DNA of 64,000 bases from Leisingera daeponensis DSM 23529 (GCF_000473145.1 NZ_KI421500.1:310225-374224), one strand, 5' to 3'. Numbered from the stretch's first letter, positions 46,808 through 56,554 are shown. The notes: a model not told the origin generated them from the letters alone. Made by a program: numbers and translations.

Positions 46808-48102
46808 GCGCAGCAGGCCTCACCCAGCTCGAATTCGACCAGCAGCACCTCTGGCACCCCTATACCAACGTGGCCAAGCCCGGGCCGACATTTGTGGTCA
46901 AGGAAGCCGAGGGCGTGCATATCACACTGGACGACGGAACCCGGCTGATCGACGCGATGTCATCCTGGTGGTGCATGATGCATGGCCACAAGAACCCGGC
47001 GATTACCAAGGCGATTCACGACCAGCTCGACACCCTGCCGCATGTGATGTTCGGCGGGCTGACCCACGATCCGGCCATCGACCTCGGCCGCAAGCTCTTG
47101 GAGATCACCCCCCAAAGCCTCACCCGCATCTTCTATTGCGACAGCGGTTCTGTCTCGGTCGAAGTGGCGATGAAGATGGCGGTGCAGTACCAGCACGCCA
47201 TCGGCCAGCCAGAGCGCAAGCAGTTTGCCACCATCCGCTCCGGCTATCACGGCGACACCTGGAAAGCGATGAGCGTCTGCGACCCGGACACCGGAATGCA
47301 CCACCTGTTCCAGGGCGCGCTGAGCGTGCAGCATTTCGTTTCCCGCCCGCCGGTCCGCATCCATGAGGACTGGAACGACGATCCGGCACGGAACGGTTTG
47401 GGAGAACTGCGCGCCGTCTTGGAGGCCAATGCGCAGAAGATCGCGGCGTTCATTCTGGAGCCCGTCGTGCAGGGTACCGGCGGCATGTATTTCTATCACC
47501 CGGAGTATCTGAACCAGGCCCGTGCGCTGTGCGATGAGCTTGGCATCCTCTTGATCTTCGATGAGATCGCCACCGGGTTCGGCCGCACGGGGGAGCTGTT
47601 TGCCACGAATTTCTGCACCGTAGAGCCGGATATCATCTGCCTCGGCAAGGGGCTGACCGGCGGCCATATCTCATTTGCCTGCACCATGACCAACGACCGC
47701 GTGGCCCAAGGAATCGGCGGCGGCAACCCGGGGCTGTTCATGCACGGGCCGACCTATATGGGCAACCCGCTGGCCTGCGCTGCGGCCAAGGCCTCGCTGG
47801 ACCTGCTGACCGGGCAGGACTGGCGCGGCCGGGTGGAGGCAATAGCTGAGCAGATGCAGGCCGAACTGGCCCCGGCCCGCGATCTGCCCAATGTTGCGGA
47901 CGTGCGGGTACTGGGCGCCATTGGCGTCATCGAGATGAAACACCGCGTCTCGGCAGACGAGGCCCACGCCCGCGCCCATGAGATGGGCGTGTTCCTGCGC
48001 CCCTTCGGCACCAATATCTATACCATGCCGCCCTTCATCACCTCGCCGGATCAGCTCAGCGAAATCACCGCGGGCATGCTGCGGCTGGCGCGGGAACTGT
48101 AG
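46804..48102 (+). CDS. bioA: Adenosylmethionine-8-amino-7-oxononanoate aminotransferase
   Basis: PLP transaminase using S-adenosylmethionine as amino donor. The 432-aa protein starts with [37 protein letters not shown] and [14 protein letters not shown] are BioA blocks, and CLGKGLTGG holds the PLP Lys. It overlaps bioD; bioG starts 3 bp later. Confidence 0.96.
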   Translation: MSAAGLTQLEFDQQHLWHPYTNVAKPGPTFVVKEAEGVHITLDDGTRLIDAMSSWWCMMHGHKNPAITKAIHDQLDTLPHVMFGGLTHDPAIDLGRKLLEITPQSLTRIFYCDSGSVSVEVAMKMAVQYQHAIGQPERKQFATIRSGYHGDTWKAMSVCDPDTGMHHLFQGALSVQHFVSRPPVRIHEDWNDDPARNGLGELRAVLEANAQKIAAFILEPVVQGTGGMYFYHPEYLNQARALCDELGILLIFDEIATGFGRTGELFATNFCTVEPDIICLGKGLTGGHISFACTMTNDRVAQGIGGGNPGLFMHGPTYMGNPLACAAAKASLDLLTGQDWRGRVEAIAEQMQAELAPARDLPNVADVRVLGAIGVIEMKHRVSADEAHARAHEMGVFLRPFGTNIYTMPPFITSPDQLSEITAGMLRLAREL

Positions 48103-48105
48103 GCC

Positions 48106-48723
48106 ATGGAGTTCCGCTGGCTGAAACAGAACCAAGCTGCCGAGGCCATCGTGGTCTTCGGCGGCTGGGCTGTGGGGCCGGAGGTGTTCTGGCACCTGGA
48201 CGGCCCGCAGGACATTCTGTTTGCTAGCGGTTACTCTGACCTGAACGCGGACCTGCCGGATCTGTCTGGCTATGAGCGGGTTAGCCTGCTGGCCTGGTCC
48301 TTTGGGGTTGCGGCGTATGCTCACTGGCAGCAAGGGCGGCCCGATCCGTTCCACCGCAAGGTGGCGGTGAACGGCAGCCTGAAGCCGGTGAACCGCAGCG
48401 CGGGCATTCCGCCTGCGGTCTTCCGCAAGACAGCGGAGACGCTGAGCCTGGAGACCTTTCAAAGTTTCCTGACCCGCGTCTTCGGGCAGCCGCAAACCCC
48501 CGAACCGCTGGATGTGGAGGCGCGCCGTGCCGAGCTTATGGCTGTCGAGCGCCGCGGTGACGCGCCGCAGACGCGGTTCGACCGGATCTGGATCAGTTCC
48601 GGTGACAAGATCTTTCCGCCGGCCAATCTGGAGCGGGCCTGGGCGGGTCAGGCGGTTCGCCTGATCGACGCGGCGCACGCGCCGTTCTGCCAGTTCGAGA
48701 CGTGGGAGGCGCTGCTGCAATGA
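48106..48723 (+). CDS. bioG: Pimeloyl-ACP methyl ester carboxylesterase (BioG, DUF452)
   Basis: Removes the methyl group added by BioC to release pimeloyl-ACP, replacing BioH. The 205-aa protein has FGGWAVGPEVFWHL (oxyanion region), SLLAWSFGVAAY with the nucleophile Ser, and DAAHAPF with the His. It sits between bioA and bioC and overlaps bioC by ATGA. Confidence 0.9.
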   Translation: MEFRWLKQNQAAEAIVVFGGWAVGPEVFWHLDGPQDILFASGYSDLNADLPDLSGYERVSLLAWSFGVAAYAHWQQGRPDPFHRKVAVNGSLKPVNRSAGIPPAVFRKTAETLSLETFQSFLTRVFGQPQTPEPLDVEARRAELMAVERRGDAPQTRFDRIWISSGDKIFPPANLERAWAGQAVRLIDAAHAPFCQFETWEALLQ

Positions 48724-49511
48724 AAGATATCATGCCGCCTCAGCTGGACCAGTCGCGGGTCCGGCAAAGCTTCCGGCGCGGGCTGCAAAGCTACCACCGC
48801 TCCGCTTCGGTGCAGGCGGACATTGCCGCCCGGCTGGCAGAGCTGCTGCAGGCCCAGGGCGCGCCGGAGCGGTTTGAGGCCGCCCTGGAGTTCGGCTGCG
48901 GCACCGGCCATCTGACCCGGCAGCTGGTGCAGCGTTTCGGGTTTGGCAGCCTGCTGCTGAACGATCTGGTGCCGGAGGCTGCATCCGCTTTGCAGGAGAC
49001 AGGCGGCGCTGCGCCCGAGCGGGTCCGGTTCGAGGCCGGGCCGGTCGAAAGCCTGCCGCTGCCGCACGGTCTGGACCTCATCGCCTCGGCCTCCACCGTG
49101 CAATGGATCCCGGACCTGTCTGCGCTGACGGCGCGGCTGGCGGCGCGGCTGAACCCCGGCGGCTGGCTGGCGCTGTCGGGCTTCGGGCGCGGCCAGTTCC
49201 GCGAGCTGGCGGCGCTGGGCTCCGCCGCGGCGGCGCCCAGCTATCTGGATGCCGGGGAGTGGCGGGCGGTGCTGCCGCAAAGCCTGGACATTCTGGCGGT
49301 CACCCAGGCGCCGGTGGTGCTGGAGTTCGACAGTGCGCTGGCGCTGCTGAAGCACCTGCGCCAGACCGGCGTCAACGGCCACGCGCAGCAAAGCTGGTCG
49401 CGGCGGCATCTGCGGGACTTCGAGAACGCCTACCGCGAGCGGTTCGGCCGTGGCGGCAAGCTGCCGCTGACTTATGATCCGGTGTTGCTTGTGGCCCGCC
49501 GCAGGGCCTGA
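48720..49511 (+). CDS. bioC: Malonyl-ACP O-methyltransferase
   Basis: SAM methyltransferase that starts the pimelate chain by methylating malonyl-ACP. The 263-aa protein has the SAM motif ALEFGCGTGHLT (about residues 54-65), RQSFRRGLQSYHRSASVQ at the N-terminus and STVQWIPDLSAL, all typical of BioC. Last gene of the operon. Confidence 0.93.
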   Translation: MKDIMPPQLDQSRVRQSFRRGLQSYHRSASVQADIAARLAELLQAQGAPERFEAALEFGCGTGHLTRQLVQRFGFGSLLLNDLVPEAASALQETGGAAPERVRFEAGPVESLPLPHGLDLIASASTVQWIPDLSALTARLAARLNPGGWLALSGFGRGQFRELAALGSAAAAPSYLDAGEWRAVLPQSLDILAVTQAPVVLEFDSALALLKHLRQTGVNGHAQQSWSRRHLRDFENAYRERFGRGGKLPLTYDPVLLVARRRA

Positions 49512-49694
49512 TCCGCGGCTGCTGATCCTTCGGCGCCATGCGCGCTTGAAGCAAGTTTTAGGCGTTTTCTCTATCCGTTCATGCCGGCGCCCCGCCGTGG
49601 CGTTAATCTTTGTCAATCTCCCCCTGTTATGCCGGACCCGGAGCTGCGCCTGCGCGCGGCATGTGGCAAGACTGGCAGTAGGGGAGTGACGCCA

Positions 49695-50663
49695 ATGAAA
49701 GTGAAAGCGTTTGCGGCAGCGCTGGCGGCGCTGGCGGTTTCCGGGGCCGTTGAGGCAGCTGACATGGGCGATGTGGAAACGCCCATCCGCCTGTCGCTGA
49801 ACAACTGGACCGGCCAGCGCCTGTCGACCTATATCGCGGGCGGCATGCTGGCAGAGGCGGGCTACAAGGTCGAATATGTCGAAGCGGACCTGAACGCGCT
49901 TTATGAGCAGATCGCCACTGGCGAGGTTCATGCGATGATGGAAATCTGGACCACCAGCGACCCGGAGGACTACTTCTCCGTCCGCGATGCGGGCCGGGTG
50001 GAAGAGCTGGGCGACTTGGGGCTGGATGCGCGCAACGGCGTGGTTTACCCGCCCTATGTCGCGCAGATGTGCCCGGGACTGCCCGACTGGGAAGCGCTGC
50101 GCGACTGCGCCGGCATCTTCTCCGCAGACGGCAACGGCACGCGCGGCCGCTACCTGGCCTATCCGGAATCCTGGGGCTCGCCCGGGGCGGACCGGATCCG
50201 GGCGCTGGATCTGCCGTTTGACGTGGTCGCGGCTGAGTCCGAGGCGGCGATGATCGAGGAGTTCCAGCAGGCCTACAAGGACAAGCGCCCGGTGATTGCA
50301 ACCTTCTGGGCGCCGCATTGGGCAATGTCCTCCTATGCGCTGCAATTCGTGCGCCTGCCCAAGCCGGAGCCGGCCTGCTATAGCGACCCGTCGTGGGGGC
50401 CCAACCCCAAGGCGGCCGGCGACTGCGACTTTGCCCGCGGCGGCGTGGTTAAGGCCAGCTGGTCCGGGTTTAAGGAGCGCTGGCCCGCCGCCCATGAAAT
50501 CCTCAGGAACTACGAGCTGAGCATCTGGGACCAGCAGCCGCTGATCGGGCTGGTGGATGTGCGGGGCGAGACGGTTCAGGGCGCTGCCCGGGGCTGGCTG
50601 GCGGTGAACCGCGCCAAATGGATGCCGGCGGTCGAAGAGGCCACCGGCAAGGGCCGCTCCTGA
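49695..50663 (+). CDS. Betaine/choline-type ABC transporter substrate-binding protein (first copy)
   Basis: A 322-aa periplasmic binding protein of the OpuAC family for quaternary amines. The signal peptide is about residues 1-21. Aromatic residues likely to form the cage lie in NNWTGQRL, MMEIWTTSDPEDY and ATFWAPHWAMSSY. It is a close paralogue of the next gene but is followed by its own terminator (50704-50736), so it may be expressed separately. The substrate (glycine betaine, choline or related osmolyte) is inferred from the family. Confidence 0.88.
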   Translation: MKVKAFAAALAALAVSGAVEAADMGDVETPIRLSLNNWTGQRLSTYIAGGMLAEAGYKVEYVEADLNALYEQIATGEVHAMMEIWTTSDPEDYFSVRDAGRVEELGDLGLDARNGVVYPPYVAQMCPGLPDWEALRDCAGIFSADGNGTRGRYLAYPESWGSPGADRIRALDLPFDVVAAESEAAMIEEFQQAYKDKRPVIATFWAPHWAMSSYALQFVRLPKPEPACYSDPSWGPNPKAAGDCDFARGGVVKASWSGFKERWPAAHEILRNYELSIWDQQPLIGLVDVRGETVQGAARGWLAVNRAKWMPAVEEATGKGRS

Positions 50664-50703
50664 TCAAGGGGTCCGCCTGGCAATTCAGCAGATCAATTTC
50701 CTG

Positions 50704-50736
50704 AACAGCGCCCCTTCGTTGCGGGGCGCTGTTTTG
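50704..50736 (+). terminator. Terminator of the first binding-protein gene
   Basis: A perfect 11-bp stem (50704-50714 with 50723-50733) followed by TTTT, 41 bp after the stop. Confidence 0.8.
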
Positions 50737-50813
50737 CGCTTTGGGGCCAGCGGCTTGCGGCGGCGGGCGCCGCCGCGCAGGCCCGGCGCGGGCGGGAAAA
50801 ATGATTCCGGAAG

Positions 50814-50829
50814 TTGTGCGTTTGCACAA
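50814..50829. promoter_or_regulatory. Candidate operator palindrome
   Basis: TTGTGC-GTTT-GCACAA is a perfect 6-4-6 inverted repeat in the promoter region of the second transporter unit. A repressor of the TetR (BetI-like) or GntR type could bind here; no regulator gene is adjacent. Confidence 0.35.
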
Positions 50830-51063
50830 AAACTTGAACCGTCAATCAGAATATTTTGCGGTTTGCGGCGCAATTGCTCGACAAAGCGTCGTAATATGTT
50901 CCAATACTTGCATTATCCCCGGCCACACTTGGCTCATGGGTGCCTGCTGACAGCAACAGGGCCGGCTGACAGGCCGGGCAGGCGCCATGAACCGCCGGGT
51001 TCCAAATGACGCGCCACAGCCGGAAACAGGCGGCGCAAAAGGATAATGACAGGGAGTATTGAG

Positions 51064-52029
51064 ATGACTTTCAAAGGATATGCGCTGGCACTGGGCGCAG
51101 CCGCGATGACGGTGGCTGCGGGCATCGCCTCGGCCGCCGAACTGGGCGATACCAGCAAGCCGATCAAGCTGGCGGTCAATGAATGGACCGGCCAGCATGT
51201 GACCACCCATATCGCAGGCGAGATGCTGAAGGCCGCGGGCTATGACGTGGAATATGTCTCTGCCGGCATGATGAACCAGTTCCAGGCGATTGCCGACGGC
51301 GATATCCACGCGACGCTGGAAATCTGGTCTTCCAACGTGTCCGACGAATACGGCAAGAAGATCGAAGAAGGCACCGTGGTGGAGCTGGGCGACCTGGAGC
51401 TGAACGCCCGCGAAGGCATCGCCTATCCCGCGCATGTGGCCGAAATCTGCCCCGGCCTGCCCGCGTGGGAGGCGCTGAAGGACTGCGCGATGCAGTTCGC
51501 CACCGCCGAAACCCTGCCCGAAGGGCGTCTGGTGGACTACCCCGCGGACTGGGGCACGCCGGGCGCGGACCGGATGACCGGGCTGGGGCTGCCCTTCAAG
51601 GCGGTGCCCGCAGGTTCCGAGGCGGCGCTGATCGTCGAACTGCGCGCCGCAACCGAGCGCAAGACGCCGCTGCTGATCACCTTCTGGCAGCCGCATTGGG
51701 CGATGTCGGCCTATGACGTCAAGTTCGTCGACCTGCCGCCGGGCGAAGAGGCCTGCTTCAGCGACCCGGCCTGGGGCCCGAACCCGGACGCGGTGAACGA
51801 CTGCGACTTCTCGCCCTCGCGCATCTTCAAGGCCGCCTGGTCCGGGATGGAGGAAACCTGGCCCGCGGCCTATGAAATCCTGTCGAACTACACCCTGGCC
51901 GTTGAGGACCAGCAGCCGATGATGGGCGCGGTCGATGTGGACGGCGGCAAGGTCGAAGAGGTGGTTGCCGAATGGATGGCCGCCAACGAGGACAAGTGGC
52001 GCCCGGTTGTCGACGCCGCCACCAACTGA
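51064..52029 (+). CDS. Betaine/choline-type ABC transporter substrate-binding protein (second copy)
   Basis: A 321-aa OpuAC-type periplasmic protein with a signal peptide ending near IASAAE (about residue 24). NEWTGQHV, LEIWSSNVSDEY and ITFWQPHWAMSAY align with the first copy, including the Trp residues; the Cys pairs (ICPGLP...KDC and EACFSD...NDC) are also shared. GGGAG precedes ATG 51064. It is followed 10 bp later by the ATPase gene. Confidence 0.9.
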   Translation: MTFKGYALALGAAAMTVAAGIASAAELGDTSKPIKLAVNEWTGQHVTTHIAGEMLKAAGYDVEYVSAGMMNQFQAIADGDIHATLEIWSSNVSDEYGKKIEEGTVVELGDLELNAREGIAYPAHVAEICPGLPAWEALKDCAMQFATAETLPEGRLVDYPADWGTPGADRMTGLGLPFKAVPAGSEAALIVELRAATERKTPLLITFWQPHWAMSAYDVKFVDLPPGEEACFSDPAWGPNPDAVNDCDFSPSRIFKAAWSGMEETWPAAYEILSNYTLAVEDQQPMMGAVDVDGGKVEEVVAEWMAANEDKWRPVVDAATN

Positions 52030-52039
52030 GCCTTATCCA

Positions 52040-53092
52040 GTGAACGGCTCTGAAACGCCCGCCATCACCTGCCGGAATGTCTGGCAGGTGTTTGGCAACA
52101 ACGCAGACAGCGCCTTGAAGGAGGCGCTGTCGCGGCACGAGACACCCGAAGCGGCAGCGCAGGAGCTGCGTTCCAGGGGGCTGATCCCCGCTGTCCAAGA
52201 CGCCTCCTTCGATGTGAAGGAGGGGGAGCTGTTTGTGATCATGGGGCTGTCGGGCTCCGGCAAGTCGACCCTGATCCGCTGCATCTCGCACCTGTTGCAC
52301 GCCACCGGCGGCGAGATCCGCATCGACGGCGAGAACATCGTCGAGGCCAGCCCCAAGCGGCTGATCGAGCTGCGCCGCAAGAAGCTCGGCATGGTGTTCC
52401 AGCACTTCGGCCTGTTCCCGCATATGACCGTGGCCGAAAATGTCGCCTACCCGCTGCGGGTGCAGGGGGTGAAGAAGAAACAGCGGCTGGCCAAGGCGCA
52501 GGAGGTGATCGAGTTGGTCGGCCTCGGCGGGCGGGAAAAGAACTACCCGCGCGAACTCTCCGGCGGCCAGCGCCAGCGCGTCGGCATCGCCCGCTCGCTG
52601 GTGGCGGATTGCTCGGTCTGGTTCCTGGATGAGCCGTTCTCGGCGCTCGACCCTCTGATCCGGCGGCAGCTTCAGGATGAATTCCTGGAGATCCAGGCCA
52701 AGCTGAAGACCACAATCGTTTTCATCACCCATGACATCAACGAGGCGCTGAAGCTCGCCGACCGCATCGCCATCATGCGTGACGGCAAGGTGGTGCAGAT
52801 CGGCACACCTGCCGATATCGTGCTGCGCCCGGCCGATGATTACGTGCGCGAGTTTTCCAAGGACGTGGCCAAGGGCCGGCACGCCCGCGTCGCCTCGGTC
52901 ATGCAGACGGGTGAGCATCAGGTCTACGGCGCCGACGATCCCGGCCTGCGCGAAGACATGACGCTGGACGCGGCGCTGGCGCGGTGCATGGAGCTTTATG
53001 AACCTGTTCCGGTCCGAACGCCCGAGGGCAAGCTGGTCGGTGTGGTGAACCCGGCCGATCTGGCCGCGGCCTTGCAGGTGGAGCAGGGGTGA
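52040..53092 (+). CDS. Betaine/choline-type ABC transporter ATP-binding protein (OpuAA/ProV-like)
   Basis: A 350-aa ATPase. Walker A GLSGSGKST (about residue 68), LSGGQRQRVGIARSL and WFLDEPFSALD are clear; GLFPHMTVAENVAYPL is the Q-loop region. A CBS-like tail (LDAALARCMELYEPVPVRTP) is shorter than in OpuAA. The start is GTG 52040, with weak ribosome pairing. Its TGA overlaps the permease ATG (TGATG). Confidence 0.9.
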   Translation: MNGSETPAITCRNVWQVFGNNADSALKEALSRHETPEAAAQELRSRGLIPAVQDASFDVKEGELFVIMGLSGSGKSTLIRCISHLLHATGGEIRIDGENIVEASPKRLIELRRKKLGMVFQHFGLFPHMTVAENVAYPLRVQGVKKKQRLAKAQEVIELVGLGGREKNYPRELSGGQRQRVGIARSLVADCSVWFLDEPFSALDPLIRRQLQDEFLEIQAKLKTTIVFITHDINEALKLADRIAIMRDGKVVQIGTPADIVLRPADDYVREFSKDVAKGRHARVASVMQTGEHQVYGADDPGLREDMTLDAALARCMELYEPVPVRTPEGKLVGVVNPADLAAALQVEQG

Positions 53093-55128
53093 TGGCAGCT
53101 CTCTCGAAAGGCTCCATTGCGGCGCTGATCGCGGCGGCGGTCGGCGCGCTGTGCCTGCTGCTGGAAAGCAGCCTGCCGTGGCTGGTGAAGTTCCCCGCCG
53201 CCTGGGTGCTGCCCGCAACCGACTGGGTGGGTGCCGCCATGGAGTGGTTCCTGGCGCTGATCAAGCCCGCCGCGCGCAGTTTCTCGGCGCTGATGTTTTA
53301 CCCGATGGAAGCAGCGAACTACGTGCTGAGCCGTGCCCCCTGGCCGCTGGTCATCTGCGCCACTACGGCGCTCGCCTGGATGCTGGGCGGGGTGCGCATG
53401 GCGCTGATGGCAGTTGTGGGCCTCGGCTTTGTGCTGGCCTCGGGGTATTGGCCAGAAAGCATGAACACCCTGGCGCTGGTTGCCGTCTCGGTGCCGCTGG
53501 CGCTGATCATCGGCGGCGGCATCGGCATTCTGGCAAATGAGTATCCCCGCATCCGCCAGCCGGTGCAGGCGGTGCTGGACATCATGCAGACGGTGCCGAC
53601 CTTTGCCTATCTCACGCCCTTGCTGGTGCTGTTCGGCTTTGGCCCCGTTGTTGGCCTTATCGCCTCCGCCATCTACGCCGCCCCGCCGATGGCCCGCAAC
53701 GTGCTGCTGGGGCTGGAGCGGGTGGAGCCGGAGATCAAGGAAGCTGCCGTGATGTCCGGCGGCACGCGGCTGCAACAGCTGTTTCAGTGCGAGATCCCCT
53801 CTGCCGGGCAGCAGATCATGGTCGGCGTCAACCAGTGCCTGATGGCGGCCTTGTCGATGGTGATCATCGCTGCCGTGATCGGCGGCTTTGACGATATCGG
53901 CTGGGAGGTTCTTCTGACCATGCGCAAGGCGCAGTTCGGCCAGAGCCTGCTGGCCGGTCTGGTGATCGTGATTTTCGCGATTCTGATCGACCGGATGAGC
54001 GGCACCCTGACACAGGACCGGCGCAGCAAGCACGACCCGCGCGTCGCCTGGGGTATCCTGGCGCTGGGCGTCGTGGTCAGCGCGGTTTTCTGGAGCAGCG
54101 TTCAGCAGCCCGGCACCTATGCCCTGTTCAATCCGGTGGCGGACAGCGTGGACCGGGGCCTGTCGGCCTTCACCAGCGCCAACGCTGACTTCCTGACCGC
54201 GCTCAAGAACAACGTGCTGTTTTACGTGCTGCTGCCCATCCGCATCGGGCTGGATCAGGCGGTGCTGCCCTTCACCTGGGGTTTTGCCTGGACCCCGGCG
54301 ATGAGCCTCGCGCTGTTTGCAGCCGGTGCTGCTGCGGCGGTGGTCTTTGCTCTGCGCGGCCAGCTGGCGCTGGGCGCGATGCTGCTGATCGCCGCGGGGA
54401 TGCTGGAAACCGGCATCTCGCAGCTGCCCTGGCCCTTTGTGCTGGTAGGCGCCGGCGCGCTGGCCTGGGTCGCAAGCGGGCGCGGGCTCGCGATCCTGAC
54501 GGTGGTGCTTCTGGGCACCATCCTGCTCTCGGGCCTGTGGGAGCGGGCACTGCTGTCCCTCTATCTCTCCGGCGCGGCGGTCTTTGCCTGCGCGGTGATG
54601 GGCGGCGCCATCGGCCTTGCCTCGGCGGTCTCGCCCGGTGTCTGGCGCGTGGTGCGCCCCGTCTGCGACATGCTGCAGACGATCCCGCTGTTCGTGTTCC
54701 TGATCCCGGTGCTGATGGTCTTCCAGATCGGCGAGTTCTCCGCCTTCCTGGCAATCATCGCCTACGCCATCGTGCCGATGATCCGCTACACAAGGCACGG
54801 CCTGGTCTCCACACCCGACGAGATGATCGAAGCAGCCACCGCCTCTGGCGCAACCACATGGCAGATGCTCAAGGACATCCGCGCGCCCTATGCGGCGCCC
54901 TCGATCCTGCTGGGCCTGAACCAGACCATTCTCTACGCCTTTGCGATGCTGGTCATCGCGGCGCTGATCGGCACAACCGGCCTTGGCCAGTCGATCTATC
55001 TGGCGCTGGGGCAGGCAGATGTGGGGCTGGGGATTTCAGCGGGTGCAGCCATGGCGATCCTTGCCCTGATTGCCGACCGCATGGTGCAGGGATTCGCCGA
55101 GGAGCGGCGCAAGGCCCTGGGGCTTTAG
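53092..55128 (+). CDS. Double-domain ABC permease of the betaine/choline transporter
   Basis: A 678-aa inner-membrane protein with two ProW/OpuAB-type permease halves in one chain. Each half has its own EAA loop: IKEAAVMSGGTRLQQLFQCE in the first and IEAATASGATTWQMLKDIRA in the second. About 15-17 hydrophobic segments can be counted. Most family members are single permeases of 280-350 aa. ATG 53092 is in TGATG with the ATPase gene. Terminator at 55150-55176. Confidence 0.88.
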   Translation: MAALSKGSIAALIAAAVGALCLLLESSLPWLVKFPAAWVLPATDWVGAAMEWFLALIKPAARSFSALMFYPMEAANYVLSRAPWPLVICATTALAWMLGGVRMALMAVVGLGFVLASGYWPESMNTLALVAVSVPLALIIGGGIGILANEYPRIRQPVQAVLDIMQTVPTFAYLTPLLVLFGFGPVVGLIASAIYAAPPMARNVLLGLERVEPEIKEAAVMSGGTRLQQLFQCEIPSAGQQIMVGVNQCLMAALSMVIIAAVIGGFDDIGWEVLLTMRKAQFGQSLLAGLVIVIFAILIDRMSGTLTQDRRSKHDPRVAWGILALGVVVSAVFWSSVQQPGTYALFNPVADSVDRGLSAFTSANADFLTALKNNVLFYVLLPIRIGLDQAVLPFTWGFAWTPAMSLALFAAGAAAAVVFALRGQLALGAMLLIAAGMLETGISQLPWPFVLVGAGALAWVASGRGLAILTVVLLGTILLSGLWERALLSLYLSGAAVFACAVMGGAIGLASAVSPGVWRVVRPVCDMLQTIPLFVFLIPVLMVFQIGEFSAFLAIIAYAIVPMIRYTRHGLVSTPDEMIEAATASGATTWQMLKDIRAPYAAPSILLGLNQTILYAFAMLVIAALIGTTGLGQSIYLALGQADVGLGISAGAAMAILALIADRMVQGFAEERRKALGL

Positions 55129-55149
55129 CGGCCCGCACATCCAAAACTG

Positions 55150-55176
55150 AAGGGCGCCCCCTCGGCGCCCTTTTTT
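55150..55176 (+). terminator. Terminator of the transporter operon
   Basis: GGGCGCC (55152-55158) pairs with GGCGCCC (55164-55170), followed by six T, 22 bp after the stop. Confidence 0.88.
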
Positions 55177-55252
55177 GATCTGGGGCAACGTTTCAGGCGC
55201 CCAACCCGCCTATAGCTGCACAGAGAACTGATCTACACCCGGAGAGACCCCG

Positions 55253-55915
55253 ATGGGCTGGCTCGAATTCACCGCCGCGCTGATGCTGTTCCTGGCCAGC
55301 CACGCCATCCCCGTACGCCCGCCGGTGCGGCCCTGGCTGGTCAGCCGCCTGGGGCTGCGCGGCTATTTCATCGCCTACAGTGTGCTGTCTCTGGCGATCT
55401 TGGCCTGGCTCGTCGTGGCCGCCGCCCGCGCGCCCTACGTCGGCGTTCTGCCTTATTGGGAGGGGTTCCGCTGGGTGCCGCTTCTGGTGATGCCGCTGGC
55501 CTGCCTGCTGGCGGTGGCCGGCATGATGCGGCAGAACCCGCTCAGCTTCGGCGGGCTGGGCGTGCGCGCCTTTGACCCGGCAGACCCCGGCATCCTCGCC
55601 GTCAGCCGCCATCCGCTGTTGGCGGCGATGGCGCTCTGGGCGGGGGCGCATCTGCTGGCCAACGGCGACCTGGCGCATGTGATCCTGTTCGGGCTGTTCG
55701 CGGGCTTTGCCTGGATGGGCATGGCGCTGATCGACAGACGCAAGCAACGCCAGATGGGGCAGGGGGAATGGAACCGCCTCAGCCGCAACACCGCGCGGCT
55801 GAACCTCGCCCGCTTGCGGCCCTCGGGTGCTGAGGCCGGGCTTGCCGCGGTGGTGTTCCTGGCGCTTCTGATCCTGCACGCGCCGGTCATCGGCTACAGC
55901 CCGCTGCCCTGGTAG
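55253..55915 (+). CDS. nnrU: NnrU-family membrane protein
   Basis: A 220-aa protein with about six hydrophobic segments of the NnrU/isoprenylcysteine-methyltransferase-like fold (FLASHAIPVRPPVRPWL at the N-terminus; ILAVSRHPLLAAMALWAGAH in the middle). NnrU was named near nitrite/NO reductase genes in Rhodobacter, but here there is no denitrification gene. The related step in carotenoid and other pathways (15-cis-zeta-carotene isomerase) belongs to the same superfamily. Function here is open. Confidence 0.82.
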   Translation: MGWLEFTAALMLFLASHAIPVRPPVRPWLVSRLGLRGYFIAYSVLSLAILAWLVVAAARAPYVGVLPYWEGFRWVPLLVMPLACLLAVAGMMRQNPLSFGGLGVRAFDPADPGILAVSRHPLLAAMALWAGAHLLANGDLAHVILFGLFAGFAWMGMALIDRRKQRQMGQGEWNRLSRNTARLNLARLRPSGAEAGLAAVVFLALLILHAPVIGYSPLPW

Positions 55916-55977
55916 GGGTTGACCGCAGACGCCGCATGACCACCTATGAAATGATACGATACTGGAGAGACGGACAC

Positions 55978-56496
55978 ATGCACCTGGCCTATGTGATGAC
56001 CGAAGAACGCGGCGCCACCGACCGCCTGCTGAGCGCGCTGGCCGAACGGCTGCAGGCCAAGGGCTTCCGCCTGGCAGGCATCGTGCAGACCAATGTGGAA
56101 TGCTACGACAAGGAGCTGTGCGACATGGATGTGCGGGTGCTGCCCGACGGCGAGACCATCCGCATTTCGCAATCCTTGGGTGCAGGCGCCCGCGGCTGCC
56201 GCTTGAACCCCGAGGCGCTGGAACAGGCGGTGGGGCAGGTCTCTGCCACGCTGCAATCGGACCCGGCGCCGCAGCTGCTGATCGTCAACAAATTCGGCAA
56301 GCACGAGGCTGACGGCCGCGGCATGCGGCCCATCATCGGCGAGGCGCTGGCGCTGGGCATTCCGGTGATTTCTGGCGTCAACAAGATGAATGTGGAGCCG
56401 TTCCAGGCCTTCGCCGATGGCATCGCCGTGGCGGCAGGCCCCGATCTGGACGCGCTGGTCGAATGGGCGGAACAGGCCGTGGCCGAAAACGCCTGA
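55978..56496 (+). CDS. DUF2478-like putative nucleotide-binding protein
   Basis: A 172-aa cytoplasmic protein beginning LAYVMTEERGATDRLLSALAE. IVNKFGKHEADGRGMRPIIGEALALGIPVI suggests a P-loop NTPase-like fold without a standard Walker A. I match it to DUF2478 from memory. GGAGAG precedes ATG 55978. It starts 62 bp after nnrU on the same strand and is probably co-transcribed. Confidence 0.75.
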   Translation: MHLAYVMTEERGATDRLLSALAERLQAKGFRLAGIVQTNVECYDKELCDMDVRVLPDGETIRISQSLGAGARGCRLNPEALEQAVGQVSATLQSDPAPQLLIVNKFGKHEADGRGMRPIIGEALALGIPVISGVNKMNVEPFQAFADGIAVAAGPDLDALVEWAEQAVAENA

Positions 56497-56528
56497 CCTG
56501 GTTATTGCCGTTTGAAAACAATTGGAAG

Positions 56529-56554
56529 GCCCGCGCAGCTCACGCGGGCTTTTT
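56529..56554 (+). terminator. Terminator after the DUF2478-like gene
   Basis: GCCCGCG (56529-56535) pairs with CGCGGGC (56543-56549), then TTTTT. Confidence 0.85.

Larger units (their letters stand above)
50664..51063. other. Gene-free stretch between the two binding-protein genes
   Basis: This 400-bp gap contains a strong terminator, a TTGTGC-N4-GCACAA palindrome at 50814-50829, and an AT-rich stretch (about 50815-50930) that probably holds the promoter of the second transporter unit. I see no protein gene. Confidence 0.6.

Noticed and set aside
52996..54798. 600-codon open frame antisense to the permease
   Set aside because: Composition rich in His, Gln, Arg and Gly, opposite a protein with clear membrane segments and EAA loops.
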